In this document: positions 32,566 through 41,106 of the stretch, piece by piece
Layout: every line of letters begins with the position of its first letter
Numbering within the stretch: the stretch's first letter is position 1
Assembly: GCA_028819295.1 (NCBI GenBank)
Contig: JAPPMA010000071.1
Span: 1-46,021 of the forward strand
DNA length: 46,021 bases
Direction: 5' to 3'
Source: a bacterium
GTDB taxonomy: Bacteria; Actinomycetota; Acidimicrobiia; Acidimicrobiales; Bin134
Notes under the pieces: model-generated
Told to the model about the DNA's origin: nothing
What the model saw: the letters and a program-made list of their open reading frames with translations, nothing else
Database searches by the model: none
Program-made: the position numbers and the translations under genes

Positions 32566-33954
32566 TCAGGATAGCGCAGGCCACATCGGGGGCGCGAACA
32601 GTTCTTCGCAGTAGGCCATGGCCTGGAGCACCCGCACATCGCCGAGCTGGTGGCCCACCAATTGGAGACCCACCGGCATTCCGTCGGCGGCGAAACCGGC
32701 CCTCACGCTGCCCGCCGGCCGCCGGGTCAGGTTGTAGGGGTAGGTGTGGCGGATCCAGTTGTCGACCAGCTCGCCGTTGACCAGCCCCTGGCCCCCGCAC
32801 TCGGGAAAGTGGCCGGCCACGGTGGGGGTGAGAAGCAGATCGGCGCCGGCCAGCACACCGTTGAGCGTCTCGGACATGTCGCAGAAGATGTCGAGCGCCC
32901 GGTTGAAATCGGCCACCTGGGGTTCGGTGGACAGCCCGAAGTAGTAGCGCAGGCCGGGGGTGATCTGCTCCATCTGCTCGGCGGTCAGCTCCCCCAGCTC
33001 GTCCGACACCGCGTTGGCCGACAACAGCACGTACTCCCAGATCGGGTCGTTGAACAGGCCCTCCTCCCGCACCTCCACCGCCACGCCGGCCGCCTCCAGC
33101 TGGGCCACCGCCGCCTCGCACACCGCCACCACCTCGGTGTCGGACGGGTTGCCGTCGGGGGCCGGGCACCACACCACTCGCTGGGGCCGCCAGTTGTCGT
33201 CCAGCGCCTGACGCCATGACTGGTGGGGCCGGGGCAGCGAGTCGAGATCGCGGGGCGACGGCCCCATCACCAGGTCTTGCACGAAGGCGACGTCGGCCAC
33301 CCGCAGCGCCATCGGGCCGTGGACTGAGAGGGGCCACAGCCGGTAGGTCCCTTCCACCGGGATCCGGCCCAGGCTGGCCTTGAAGCCGCTGAACCCGCAG
33401 GCCGCGGCGGGGATGCGGATCGACCCTCCCCCGTCGGAGCCGGTACACAGCGGCACCAGGCCCGCGGTCAGCGCGGCGGCGGTGCCCCCCGACGAACCGC
33501 CCGGCGAGCGCTTCGGGTTCCACGGGTTGCCGGTGGCCCCGAACACGGGGTTGTAGGTGTCGCCGGTCCAGCCGAACTCCGGCGTGTTGGTCTTGCCCAT
33601 CACCACGCAGCCCTGGGCCCGCAGCCGCTCCACCAAAATGCTGTCGGCATCGGCCGGCGGATCGTCGGCATGCAAAAACGAACCCTGGGTGGTCACATAC
33701 CCGGCGGCATCTTCCAAGTCCTTGACCCCGAACGGAATGCCGGCCAGCGGCCCGACCTCGTCGCCTGCGGCCAGCCGGGCGTCGATCTCATCAGCCTCGG
33801 CCAGCGACCGCTCCGGATCGGTGGCCACGAAGGCGTTCAACTCCTGCTGGGCGCCGATGGCCACCAGTGATGCCTCCGCCATCTCCCGGGCCGAGATTTC
33901 GCGATCCTGCACCGCCGCGGCCCACTCCTGTACCGACCGCTCACGAAAATCCAT
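32566..33954 (-). CDS. Amidase-signature family amidase
   Basis: 462 residues from MDFRERSVQEW, with AAGGAG before it; the open frame upstream has no site. The Ser-cisSer-Lys triad is visible: Lys in PFGVKDLED, the SPGGSSGGTAAAL stretch, and GSDGGGSIRIPAAACG with the nucleophile Ser. It hydrolyses an amide; GatA-like, but without GatB/GatC partners, so a stand-alone amidase is likelier. Confidence 0.92.
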   Translation of the reverse strand: MDFRERSVQEWAAAVQDREISAREMAEASLVAIGAQQELNAFVATDPERSLAEADEIDARLAAGDEVGPLAGIPFGVKDLEDAAGYVTTQGSFLHADDPPADADSILVERLRAQGCVVMGKTNTPEFGWTGDTYNPVFGATGNPWNPKRSPGGSSGGTAAALTAGLVPLCTGSDGGGSIRIPAAACGFSGFKASLGRIPVEGTYRLWPLSVHGPMALRVADVAFVQDLVMGPSPRDLDSLPRPHQSWRQALDDNWRPQRVVWCPAPDGNPSDTEVVAVCEAAVAQLEAAGVAVEVREEGLFNDPIWEYVLLSANAVSDELGELTAEQMEQITPGLRYYFGLSTEPQVADFNRALDIFCDMSETLNGVLAGADLLLTPTVAGHFPECGGQGLVNGELVDNWIRHTYPYNLTRRPAGSVRAGFAADGMPVGLQLVGHQLGDVRVLQAMAYCEELFAPPMWPALS

Positions 33955-34023
33955 CTGAAGCTCCTTCGACGCCGAAGCCCCGACACTACATCCACTCACG
34001 AACGCCGCGAGCCGCGGTTACCA

Positions 34024-34190
34024 TCAACTCTCGAACAACGCCGGAACCACCGCCTCCGGCCCGGTGGATCGGCTGGCTTTGACCATTACCGCGGCATCCC
34101 CGTCTAGCGGCCCGAGGGCGGCCACTGCGCGTGTGTGCCGCGCTGAGGTCCGGTGGGTACCGTCGGTTTGCGGGAACCCGCTACCGCCAG
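34024..34190 (-). pseudogene. Degraded copy of the murF 3' end joined to the murF/ddl start region
   Basis: Minus strand 34024-34128 reads AVAALGPLDGDAAVMVKASR, then STGPEAVVPALFES and a stop, collinear with the end of the intact MurF at 37227 (AVAALGRLEGDTAVLVKASR...). About 20 bases on, 34149-34180 (CCGGTGGGTACCGTCGG...GGGAACCCGC) aligns with the start region of ddl at 38557-38590. The 1.2 kb of murF between is missing. No complete gene fits in 33955-34217 otherwise. It is an old, diverged duplicate of the murF-ddl locus that lost its middle. Confidence 0.7.
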
Positions 34191-34217
34191 AGCTGGTGGT
34201 GTTGAGATAGCACCTGG

Positions 34218-35195
34218 CTACGACGTGATCTTCTGATACTGGGTCGGCAGATTGTCGGGGCTATAGGAATTTGCCGGATCCTCCATGCGGAGAAACACGC
34301 TTTCGTGCAGCTTAGAGAGTTCTGGAATATGCCGAACTCTTGGACGAAATATTCGCCACATGCCTTTACGGGACTGGTGGAGTGCGCCTGACGGATCAGG
34401 GTTGAGTTGGTCCAATGCCCCCTCTTTCAAGCGCAATCCCTTGCTCTGCGCGTGTTCTAGCATCCATTTCAACGCAATATCCGAAATACCTGCCTCCAAA
34501 TGCCAGCCGCCCACATCAGCATGAAACCCGGCAAACCATACTTGTTCGATTACTTGGTGCTCTGCTCTAGCAGCCTCGTCCCAAACACTTTCCACAAAGT
34601 GTTTCCGCTTCTCGTCAATCGATAACGCCTGATAGCCATATGGGACATCGTGATTCAATATATTGTCTGAAAATTCATTTCCCCAAAACCATCCCATCGC
34701 CGCAACGGTGTCCCATACGCCGACAAAGTATGGCTTGCACTCTTTGGAGTAGGTTTCCTTAAATCCGGCAGTAATATCATCATCGTCACACTTGAGGTAG
34801 AGCTTTGAAGCATACGGAATCAGGTTGTTACTACCTTTTTCAAGCAAGCCGCACTTGCGTAGCATACCTACAAGTGACCGGACAGTGTGCGCCCCTCGAC
34901 TGAAACCAAAGAGGAATACTCTATCGCCTGGCTCGTAGCTATCCATCAGAAACTTGTAGCCGTCCTCGACATTGCGCCGTAAGCCAGCACCGAATGCTTT
35001 GCTCAACACAAGTTCGATTTTGGGAGTTATTTTCCGCCAGGTATAGCCGTAGGTACCCACACCAGGGTCATAAAAGGCGACTTGTTCTTGATCGCGATCA
35101 ATATTTTCAAACAGCTTGACCACATTCGTCTTCATGTGACCATATTGGGCACCGGTTCCATCACAGCATATAATTATGTTCTTCACATAATCCAC
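34218..35195 (-). CDS. DUF2235 alpha/beta-hydrolase (Tle1-like), foreign base composition
   Basis: 325 residues from GTG. The DUF2235 pattern is plain: NIIICCDGTGAQYG, FYDPGVGT, the nucleophile elbow GFSRGAH (residues 97-103), FVGVWDTVAAMG and GFHADVGGWH. The fold includes phospholipase effectors of type VI secretion and many unassigned hydrolases. No secretion signal, no VgrG/immunity neighbours. The gene is visibly AT-richer than everything around it, with different codon use (ATA, AAA, TTA are common), and lies among pseudogenes, so recent acquisition is inferred. Confidence 0.85.
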   Translation of the reverse strand: MDYVKNIIICCDGTGAQYGHMKTNVVKLFENIDRDQEQVAFYDPGVGTYGYTWRKITPKIELVLSKAFGAGLRRNVEDGYKFLMDSYEPGDRVFLFGFSRGAHTVRSLVGMLRKCGLLEKGSNNLIPYASKLYLKCDDDDITAGFKETYSKECKPYFVGVWDTVAAMGWFWGNEFSDNILNHDVPYGYQALSIDEKRKHFVESVWDEAARAEHQVIEQVWFAGFHADVGGWHLEAGISDIALKWMLEHAQSKGLRLKEGALDQLNPDPSGALHQSRKGMWRIFRPRVRHIPELSKLHESVFLRMEDPANSYSPDNLPTQYQKITS

Positions 35196-35229
35196 TTAAA
35201 TCGCCGACAGCTAACACTCCGCAAATGTA

Positions 35230-35990
35230 TCATGAGCAGAGCATGAACCCAGCAAGCGCCGGCGACAGCCTCGGCTGGTTGGTGCATCCGCCGCACGCCG
35301 TCAGAGTGGCAGCAGACCGGACGCGCGGGCTGATAGCGGTGCAGATCACCGACCTGTCCGGCGGCGGTTCGGGCGTGCATTGGGCGAAGCCGCCCGGCGG
35401 GGAGCACCGTCGGCGTGCCCGTGCCACCATACGGATTCGCCGGAGCGCCATAATGCGGGGCGTTGTCCAAGTACTCGTTGGTGAACCCCTCCGCCCAGTC
35501 GAGTATTCCGGTTCAGCTCGGCGGCTTCCATGTCACCCGACTGGACCAGCGCTCCCAAATCCTTGTGCAGCGTGCCTACGAGTCCGGCGATCTGACCTGC
35601 CTGCCCCATCCTGCCCGCCGCGGCGGTGTGGGCGATGGTCCGGGCGGCGCGGGGCAGCCAGGCTGCCGCCGCCTTGCGCTCTGCGTCCAGGTCGGCGAGC
35701 GCTGACCGTCGAAGTCCGGCAGCGTCGGTGGCGAGCACCCCTCCCTCGCCGTAGCGGGCGGCTATCTCCCCGGCGCGAAGCAGATGCTCAGCCTCGCTGT
35801 CGCGGCGGCGGTCCACCTGTCTGCCGGCGTCGGCGAGAGAATTAGACAGCCCTGCCCGCTCGCCTGCCGTCCCGCGCCCGCCGAACCGGTAGTCACGCTG
35901 CCGGCGGCGGTCGATATCACCGCCCATATCAGCAACCCAATTCGACGGCGCCTGCTCGTCACGCCGTAGACGCCCGGTCAGTTCGGCGTT
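35230..35990 (-). pseudogene. Unrecognised, frameshifted protein-coding remnant
   Basis: One minus frame (about 35990 down to 35515) has a protein-like text rich in Ala/Arg/Glu (RRDSEAEHLLRAGEIAARYG; LADLDAERKAAAAWLPRA; GQIAGLVGTLHKDLGALV) that becomes nonsense after MEAAEL. The sense seems to continue one frame over (ILDWAEGFTNEYLDNAPHYG and APANPYGGTGTPTVLPAG) to about 35390. So a gene disrupted by a frameshift near 35510 is likely. I do not recognise the family. Between 35196 and 35390 nothing convincing is seen. Boundaries are approximate. Confidence 0.45.
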
Positions 35991-35991
35991 G

Positions 35992-36431
35992 CTGGCCGAT
36001 GTAGGAACACCCGATGAAGTTCGGGCCGCCCTGTCGGAACGGCGGGCGACCACCGCGGTCAGCCGAGCGGTCTTCGCCATATTGACTGCGGCTGGCAGGG
36101 CCGTCGAAAAGCCGCCCCAGATGTTGCCCGAGCTGAGGCGGTGGGTGGTTGATGCCGGTGACTTCGTGGAACAGTCGGTGGCGGTGGCGTCAGTTCTGTG
36201 CGTAGCGAGTTCGCTGGCCGCTGATGTGGAGGCGCTTATGGAAGCCGAGCCCGACCTCCTTGGCCCCCTGTGCTCGACGGCGATGAGATTATGGCCCTGT
36301 TGGGCCTAGAACCCGGTCCTGAAGTCGGCGCGGCCGTAGAGGAACTCCGCTGCCGCCGCTTCGACTCCGGCCCGCTCACCCCCGAAGAGGCTCGGGAGCA
36401 TCTGCTGAGCTGGAGCGGATCACCGTTGTGA
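35992..36431 (+). pseudogene. C-terminal fragment of a CCA-adding enzyme/poly(A) polymerase-type gene, frameshifted
   Basis: One frame gives LPELRRWVVDAGDFVEQSVAVA and MEAEPDLLGP, then breaks. The next frame continues VLDGDEIMALLGLEPGPEVG, AAVEELRCRRFDSGPLTPEEAREHLLSW and a stop. This is the ending of class II tRNA nucleotidyltransferases (LDGxxLMxLLGxxPGPxVG). One extra C in the run GGCCCCCTG near 36272 would restore a single frame. The catalytic N-terminal two thirds are absent, so this is a dead fragment. It ends exactly where the RCC1-type gene of the other strand is cut off. Confidence 0.7.
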
Positions 36432-36432
36432 A

Positions 36433-37152
36433 GCTGCCGGCTCTGATCCCTCACGAATGGCCGAAACCGGCCGCGATGGCGGTGAACGCGCCAGCGGGCA
36501 CATCAGCCTGTCCGTCGTCGTCGTTGCCCCAGCAGACGGCGGTGCTGTCGGCTCTGATCCCGCACGAATGGAGGACGCCGGCCGCGATGGCGGTGAACGC
36601 TCCGTCGGGCGCATCAGCCATCCCGTCGTTGTCGTTGCCCCAGCAGACGGCGGTGCTGTCGTCTCTGATCCCGCACGAATGGAAGTCGCCGACGGTGATG
36701 GCGGTGAACGTTGTTGCCTCCGGCTCTGGTTGTGGGCCGGTCTGGTCGGGCCGGCCGGTTGGTTGTGGGCCGGTCTGGTCGGCGCAGCCGCTGGGAACCA
36801 GTTGGGTGTCGATGTTGAATTGGCAGCGGTACGCGTTGAGGAGCGCTTCTTGGCTTTGGATCAGCCCGTCCCTCACCTCGAGGTCGCTTTGGGCAGGGTT
36901 CTGGGGGGCGGCGCCGGCCGCCACGGTGCCGGGTTCGCCGCACCCGCCGGGAACCGCGTGGGTGTCGACTCCGAACATGCAGCGGTAGGTGTTCAACAGG
37001 TTCTCCTGGTCGGCGATCAGCTGATCGCGCAGCCGGATGTCTTGAGAAGTGGGCGCTGACTGGGACGCTGTCTGCGCCCCGGCACCCGACGCGGCCACAA
37101 CCGGGACCAGCAGGCCCACGGACAACAAACAAAGCTAAAGCAACTTCCTCAT
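36433..37152 (-). pseudogene. RCC1-repeat secreted protein, interrupted by two stop codons
   Basis: From an ATG at 37152 the frame reads MRKLL, TAG, LCLLSVGLLVPVVAASGAGAQ: a normal signal peptide broken by an amber codon. A TTG at 37128 could still start a shortened product of 225 residues. Two copies of a motif follow (RDQLIADQENLLNTYRCMF and RDGLIQSQEALLNAYRCQF, each then DT-x-x-VP-x-GC), then RCC1-like blades (FTAITVGDFHSCGIR, STAVCWGNDNDG). The third blade stops at HS-TGA where the earlier ones have HSC (TGC). Beyond it the sequence turns into the CCA-enzyme remnant, so the remaining blades are gone. Confidence 0.72.
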
Positions 37153-37226
37153 GACCGCAAACTACCCCCCTATTCGATCAGCGGTTGCGCTTGCGGCGGC
37201 GGTGCTGCCGCGAGCAGCTTGCGTCC

Positions 37227-38531
37227 TCAGCTCTTGGACAACGCCGCGGCCACCGCCTCCAGGCCAGCGGCCCGGCTGGCCTTGACTAGCACGGCGGTGT
37301 CGCCTTCGAGTCGGCCAAGTGCTGCCACCGCCGCGGAGGCATCGTCCACAGGGGGCAACCCATAATCGGCGGTGGCCACTGGGATGACCTCGACGCCCAG
37401 TTCCTTGGCCAAGTCACCGATGACGGCATGTTCGGCGGCGGCCCGGTCTCCCAGTTCGGCCATGACCCCCAATACCGCCACTCGGCGGGGTCGGTCCACG
37501 GCAGCCAGCGAGTGCAGTCCGGCGGCCATCGACATGGGGTTGGCGTTGTAGGCATCGTTGATGAGCACTGCCCCGGAGGACAGCTCGGTCACCTCCATGC
37601 GCCACGGCGACAGTTGGGCCGACCCCAGTCCGGCGGTGATTTCTTCCACCCCCACTCCGACCGCCGACGCGGCCGCTGCCGCGGCTAAGGCATTGTCAAC
37701 CATGTGCTCGCCGCACGCCGCCAAGACCACATCGGCCTGCCCATTGGGCGTCTCCAGCCGGAATCGAGGGCACAGCCCATCGTCCAAGCTCACCCCAGAA
37801 GCACGAATATCACCCGCAATACGGCCGAAAGTCAGCACCGCGGCCACGGTCCGACTCGCCATGGCCGCCACCAGGGGCTGGTCGGCGTTGAGCACCGCGA
37901 CACCTGTCCGGTCCAGAGACTCCACTAACTCGCCCTTGGCCTCGGCCACGGCCTCCACACTCCCGAACAGCTCGGTGTGGGCCGCCCCTACGGAGGTCAC
38001 CACTCCCACGGTGGGCTGGGCCAGCGAGCAGAGCCAGGCGATGTGACCCCTGCCCCGAGCCCCCATCTCTACCACCACCGCTTCGGCATCCTCGGGGCAG
38101 TTGGCCAGGGTGAGCGGCACGCCCAGCTCGTTGTTGAACGACATCGGACTGGCGTGGGTCGGTCGGTCAGCTCCAATGGCTGCGGCAACCATGTCCTTCA
38201 CCGAGGTCTTGCCCACCGACCCGGTGATGCCCACCACAGGGCCGTCGAACCGGTTGCGGGCGTGGCGGCCCAACTCGACGAGGGCGGCAGCGGTGTCGCC
38301 GACCACCACCGCGGTAGCCCCTCGGGGAGCCACAGAGGTCAGGTAGGCCGCTGCTCCCGCGGCCAGGGCGTCGTCGATGAAGGCGTGGCCGTCTCGCTCG
38401 GCCACCACCGGCACGAACAACTCGCCTTGGGCCAATGTCCTCGAGTCGATTGAGGCTCCGGACACTTCGACATCGGGACCCACTAGCCGGCCGCTGGCCA
38501 CCTGAGCCACTTCCGATGCCATCAGTCGCAC
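37227..38531 (-). CDS. murF: UDP-MurNAc-tripeptide--D-Ala-D-Ala ligase
   Basis: 434 residues starting at GTG (VRLMASEVAQ) behind GGGAGG; the ATG three codons later is an alternative, and the 360 codons of open frame upstream are a shadow of ddl. It adds D-Ala-D-Ala to the UDP-muramyl tripeptide in the cytoplasm. Marks: SIDSRTLAQGELFVP, the ATP loop GITGSVGKTSVKD, MSFNNELGVPLTL, VEMGARGRGHI and NDAYNANPMSM. It is divergent from ddl, whose product it consumes. Confidence 0.95.
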   Translation of the reverse strand: MRLMASEVAQVASGRLVGPDVEVSGASIDSRTLAQGELFVPVVAERDGHAFIDDALAAGAAAYLTSVAPRGATAVVVGDTAAALVELGRHARNRFDGPVVGITGSVGKTSVKDMVAAAIGADRPTHASPMSFNNELGVPLTLANCPEDAEAVVVEMGARGRGHIAWLCSLAQPTVGVVTSVGAAHTELFGSVEAVAEAKGELVESLDRTGVAVLNADQPLVAAMASRTVAAVLTFGRIAGDIRASGVSLDDGLCPRFRLETPNGQADVVLAACGEHMVDNALAAAAAASAVGVGVEEITAGLGSAQLSPWRMEVTELSSGAVLINDAYNANPMSMAAGLHSLAAVDRPRRVAVLGVMAELGDRAAAEHAVIGDLAKELGVEVIPVATADYGLPPVDDASAAVAALGRLEGDTAVLVKASRAAGLEAVAAALSKS

Positions 38532-38561
38532 GCACTTAGCCTCCCACTGTCGGAGCAACCG

Positions 38562-39620
38562 GTGGGGTACCGTCGGCCTGTGGGAACCCGCACCCGCTTG
38601 GTGCTGCTGTTCGGCGGCCGCTCGGCCGAGCACGACGTGTCGTGTGTCTCGGCCCGCCACGTGGCCGCCGCAGCCGACACAGACCGCTTCGAGGTGGTGG
38701 CGCTGGGCATCACCCGGTCGGGGCAGTGGCGACTGGCCGAACTGGCCGATCCCCTTCCCGACCGGTTGGATGCCGACGGGCTCGCCGTGGCCCCGGCTGA
38801 GATATTCGCCGAGCCCGACACGGTGGTGTTCCCCCTGGTACACGGACCGATGGGCGAGGACGGCACCATTCAGGGGCTGCTGGAAGTGGCCGACGTTCCC
38901 TATGTGGGGTCGGGGGTGCTGGCCTCGGCGGTGTGCATGGACAAGTCGGCGGCCAAGTTGGTGTGCGCCCAGCACGGGCTTCCCCAATGCCGCTACCGGA
39001 CGGCATCGGCCGACGACCGCCTGGAGTCGGTGGCCGAACAGGCGATTGCCGACCTGGGGCTGCCGCTGTTCGTGAAGCCGGCCAACATGGGCTCGTCGGT
39101 GGGGGTGAGCCGGGTTGCCACCGAATCCGAGACGGTCAAAGCACTCGAGGTCGCCGCCCGGTACGACGAAACGCTGGTCATCGAGGAGGCTGTCACCGGC
39201 CAGGAAATCGAGGTGTCGGTGTTGGGCAATCGCGACCCCAAGGCGTCGGTCCCCGGCGAGATCGTGCCCGGCGCCGATTTCTACGACTACGCCGACAAAT
39301 ACCTCACCGACGGCGCCAAGCTGCTGGTCCCCGCCCAGATTCCGGAGGCTGCCGCCCAAGAGGCCCAGAGCCTCGCAGTCGCCGCCTACCGCGCCCTGCG
39401 GTGCGAGGGCATGGCCCGGGTGGACTTCCTCTATGAATCCGATGGCCGGGGGATGCTGCTCAACGAGATCAACACCATTCCCGGCTTCACCCCCATAAGC
39501 ATGTACCCCAAGCTGTGGCAGGCATCGGGCCTCCCCTACCCGGAGCTCATTGCGACACTGGTAGACCTGGCCATTGAGCGCTACGAGCGCCGCCTCCAAC
39601 ACCGCCGCACCGATCATTGA
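38562..39620 (+). CDS. ddl: D-alanine--D-alanine ligase
   Basis: 352 residues from a GTG with GGAG six bases before; a GTG six codons later (VGTRTRLVLLFGG) is also possible. ATP-grasp ligase: LLFGGRSAEHDVS, PLVHGPMGEDGTIQGLLE, FVKPANMGSSVGVS, IEEAVTGQEIEVSVLG and the metal/loop end LLNEINTIPGFT. It makes the dipeptide MurF uses. The two starts are only 30 bases apart, head to head. Confidence 0.95.
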   Translation: MGYRRPVGTRTRLVLLFGGRSAEHDVSCVSARHVAAAADTDRFEVVALGITRSGQWRLAELADPLPDRLDADGLAVAPAEIFAEPDTVVFPLVHGPMGEDGTIQGLLEVADVPYVGSGVLASAVCMDKSAAKLVCAQHGLPQCRYRTASADDRLESVAEQAIADLGLPLFVKPANMGSSVGVSRVATESETVKALEVAARYDETLVIEEAVTGQEIEVSVLGNRDPKASVPGEIVPGADFYDYADKYLTDGAKLLVPAQIPEAAAQEAQSLAVAAYRALRCEGMARVDFLYESDGRGMLLNEINTIPGFTPISMYPKLWQASGLPYPELIATLVDLAIERYERRLQHRRTDH

Positions 39621-39773
39621 ACAGCCTTCCCCTAACCGAAAGCGATCATTGCCAGCTCTACGCGTTTAAGCGAGGACGGCTGAGTCTAAGTTTCTGTTTT
39701 TATAGAAATGCCTATGCCTCAACTGCTTATTCGCAACGTGCAGGCTTCAGGCCGGGTTAATCCCATATTTTGT

Positions 39774-39793
39774 CCCCAACGATGGGGTTTATT
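39774..39793 (+). terminator. Weak intrinsic terminator after ddl
   Basis: CCCCA-ACGA-TGGGG followed by TTTATT. It is the only terminator-like element in the AT-rich gap 39621-39802, which otherwise shows no gene. The T run ends ten bases before the start of the next gene. Confidence 0.4.
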
Positions 39794-39802
39794 CGGGGGT
39801 AA

Positions 39803-41056
39803 GTGTCACTGGTGGGTTGTATTATATGCGGTATGGAGTTGACTGGTTCAGCGTGTTCTGAGGCCTCTCCAAACGGCGATGATCATGATGTTGTGTCGTC
39901 GGCTGTGTTGTGCATTTCGCAGGTTGATTCCGGTGGGTTATCGCTTGAGGATCTGGATGATCGGATTGCGGAGTTGGGTCGGGCGCGCTCGATCATTGAG
40001 GGCGAGTTGGCCTTGGCTTTGGCTGAACGGGCCGGGCGGAGCAGTGCTCGGGCTGCGTCTGCGGTGTTGCGGGAGCGGGTGCTGGAGGCGGCAGGCAAGG
40101 CCGGTTCGGATGTGAAGCTGGCGGTGTCATTGGCCGAGAGCTTTCCGGCCACGCTGGCCGCGCTGGCGTCGGGGGAGATCAATGTCGGCCAGGCCCGAGT
40201 GATCGAGCGTGTCGCTGACAAGCCCGACTACCGCAGCGAAGAGGCCATACTGGCCTGCACCAAGGAGGCCCCCGCCGATCTGCTGTCAAGGTATGCGCTC
40301 CGCCGGGAGCGAGTGGAGGAACGGGATTACTCCAAGTATCAGCAACAGCGCCAGGATCGTCGGGCGTCTATTACCCAGGAGCCCGACGGTTCTTGGAAGC
40401 TGTTCGCCCACCTCGACTACATGGCAGGCAGGCGGGTCAGCATGGCTCTGGCCAAGATGGCCGAGACGTTCCGCCGCGAAGAAACCGAGAACAGCAAGAT
40501 CACCTACTTGCAGCGCAATGCCGATGCCTTGGTGCAGTTGGTCACCCGAGACGGCCCGCAGCGGGCTACTCCGGCATCACTGCTCATGATCGCCGAGTAC
40601 GATGCCGCCACCGGCGAACTCAGCAGTCCCCGGCTTGACGACGGACAGCCGGTGCCCCCGGAGGTTCTGGAGCAGCTTCTCGAAAACGCCGATGTCTACA
40701 CCGCTTTCGCCGATGCCGAGGGCCAGCCGCTGTGGCTGGGCCGCTCGCAGCGGTCGGCCTCGCTGGCCCAGCGCATTATGCTCGCCGCCCGCGACGGCGG
40801 TTGCATCGGCTGCGCATCCCCCACAGAACGGTGCGAAGCGCACCACATCCAGCACTGGCAAGACGACGGGCCCACCGACATCGACAACCTCGCCCATCTC
40901 TGCCCCGGCTGCCACCACCTCGTCCACGACTGCAACTGGCAGGTCTGCCGCGGCCTTGGCTGCCGACACCGCATCAAGGCCCCGCCCGACCCGTTCCCCA
41001 ACAACGGAACCACCACATACCAACTCGCCCAACACAGCCCAGTACTCAGAAACTGA
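39803..41056 (+). CDS. DUF222/HNH endonuclease domain protein (13E12 family)
   Basis: 417 residues from GTG; an ATG eleven codons on (39833) is an alternative. An N-terminal helical DUF222 domain (LDDRIAELGRARSIIEGELALALAERAG; INVGQARVI) leads to a C-terminal HNH fold: GCIGCASPTERCEAHHIQHW, then TDIDNLAHLCPGCHHLVHD, with both zinc Cys pairs and the His-Asn-His order. The 13E12 family is multi-copy in many actinobacteria and suspected to be mobile; its role is unknown. No repeats or att sites flank it. Confidence 0.9.
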   Translation: MSLVGCIICGMELTGSACSEASPNGDDHDVVSSAVLCISQVDSGGLSLEDLDDRIAELGRARSIIEGELALALAERAGRSSARAASAVLRERVLEAAGKAGSDVKLAVSLAESFPATLAALASGEINVGQARVIERVADKPDYRSEEAILACTKEAPADLLSRYALRRERVEERDYSKYQQQRQDRRASITQEPDGSWKLFAHLDYMAGRRVSMALAKMAETFRREETENSKITYLQRNADALVQLVTRDGPQRATPASLLMIAEYDAATGELSSPRLDDGQPVPPEVLEQLLENADVYTAFADAEGQPLWLGRSQRSASLAQRIMLAARDGGCIGCASPTERCEAHHIQHWQDDGPTDIDNLAHLCPGCHHLVHDCNWQVCRGLGCRHRIKAPPDPFPNNGTTTYQLAQHSPVLRN

Positions 41057-41106
41057 GCGCCCCTGCGGGACTGGGGAAAACTCCCTGGATTTGGTAGAAC
41101 ACTGCG

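Noticed and set aside
32480..33954. GatA subunit of the tRNA amidotransferase, given the adjacent tRNA gene
   Set aside because: No gatB or gatC beside it and the sequence is a general amidase-signature enzyme; adjacency to tRNA-Val is not informative.
34218..35195. Type VI secretion effector locus or prophage
   Set aside because: DUF2235 alone is not evidence; no VgrG, PAAR, tube, immunity, capsid or integrase gene is near.
35225..35500. Small plus-strand gene starting at MNPASAGDSLGWL
   Set aside because: Plausible text for about 60 residues, but it competes with minus-strand text over the same bases and has no ribosome site or family; left unresolved.
34024..37250. Integrative element with murF 3' ends as attL/attR
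   Set aside because: The second copy is only partly identical, also contains the ddl start region, and there is no integrase; an old duplication with decay fits better.
37227..39617. A 796-codon reading that would extend MurF
   Set aside because: The N-terminal part is the complement of ddl.
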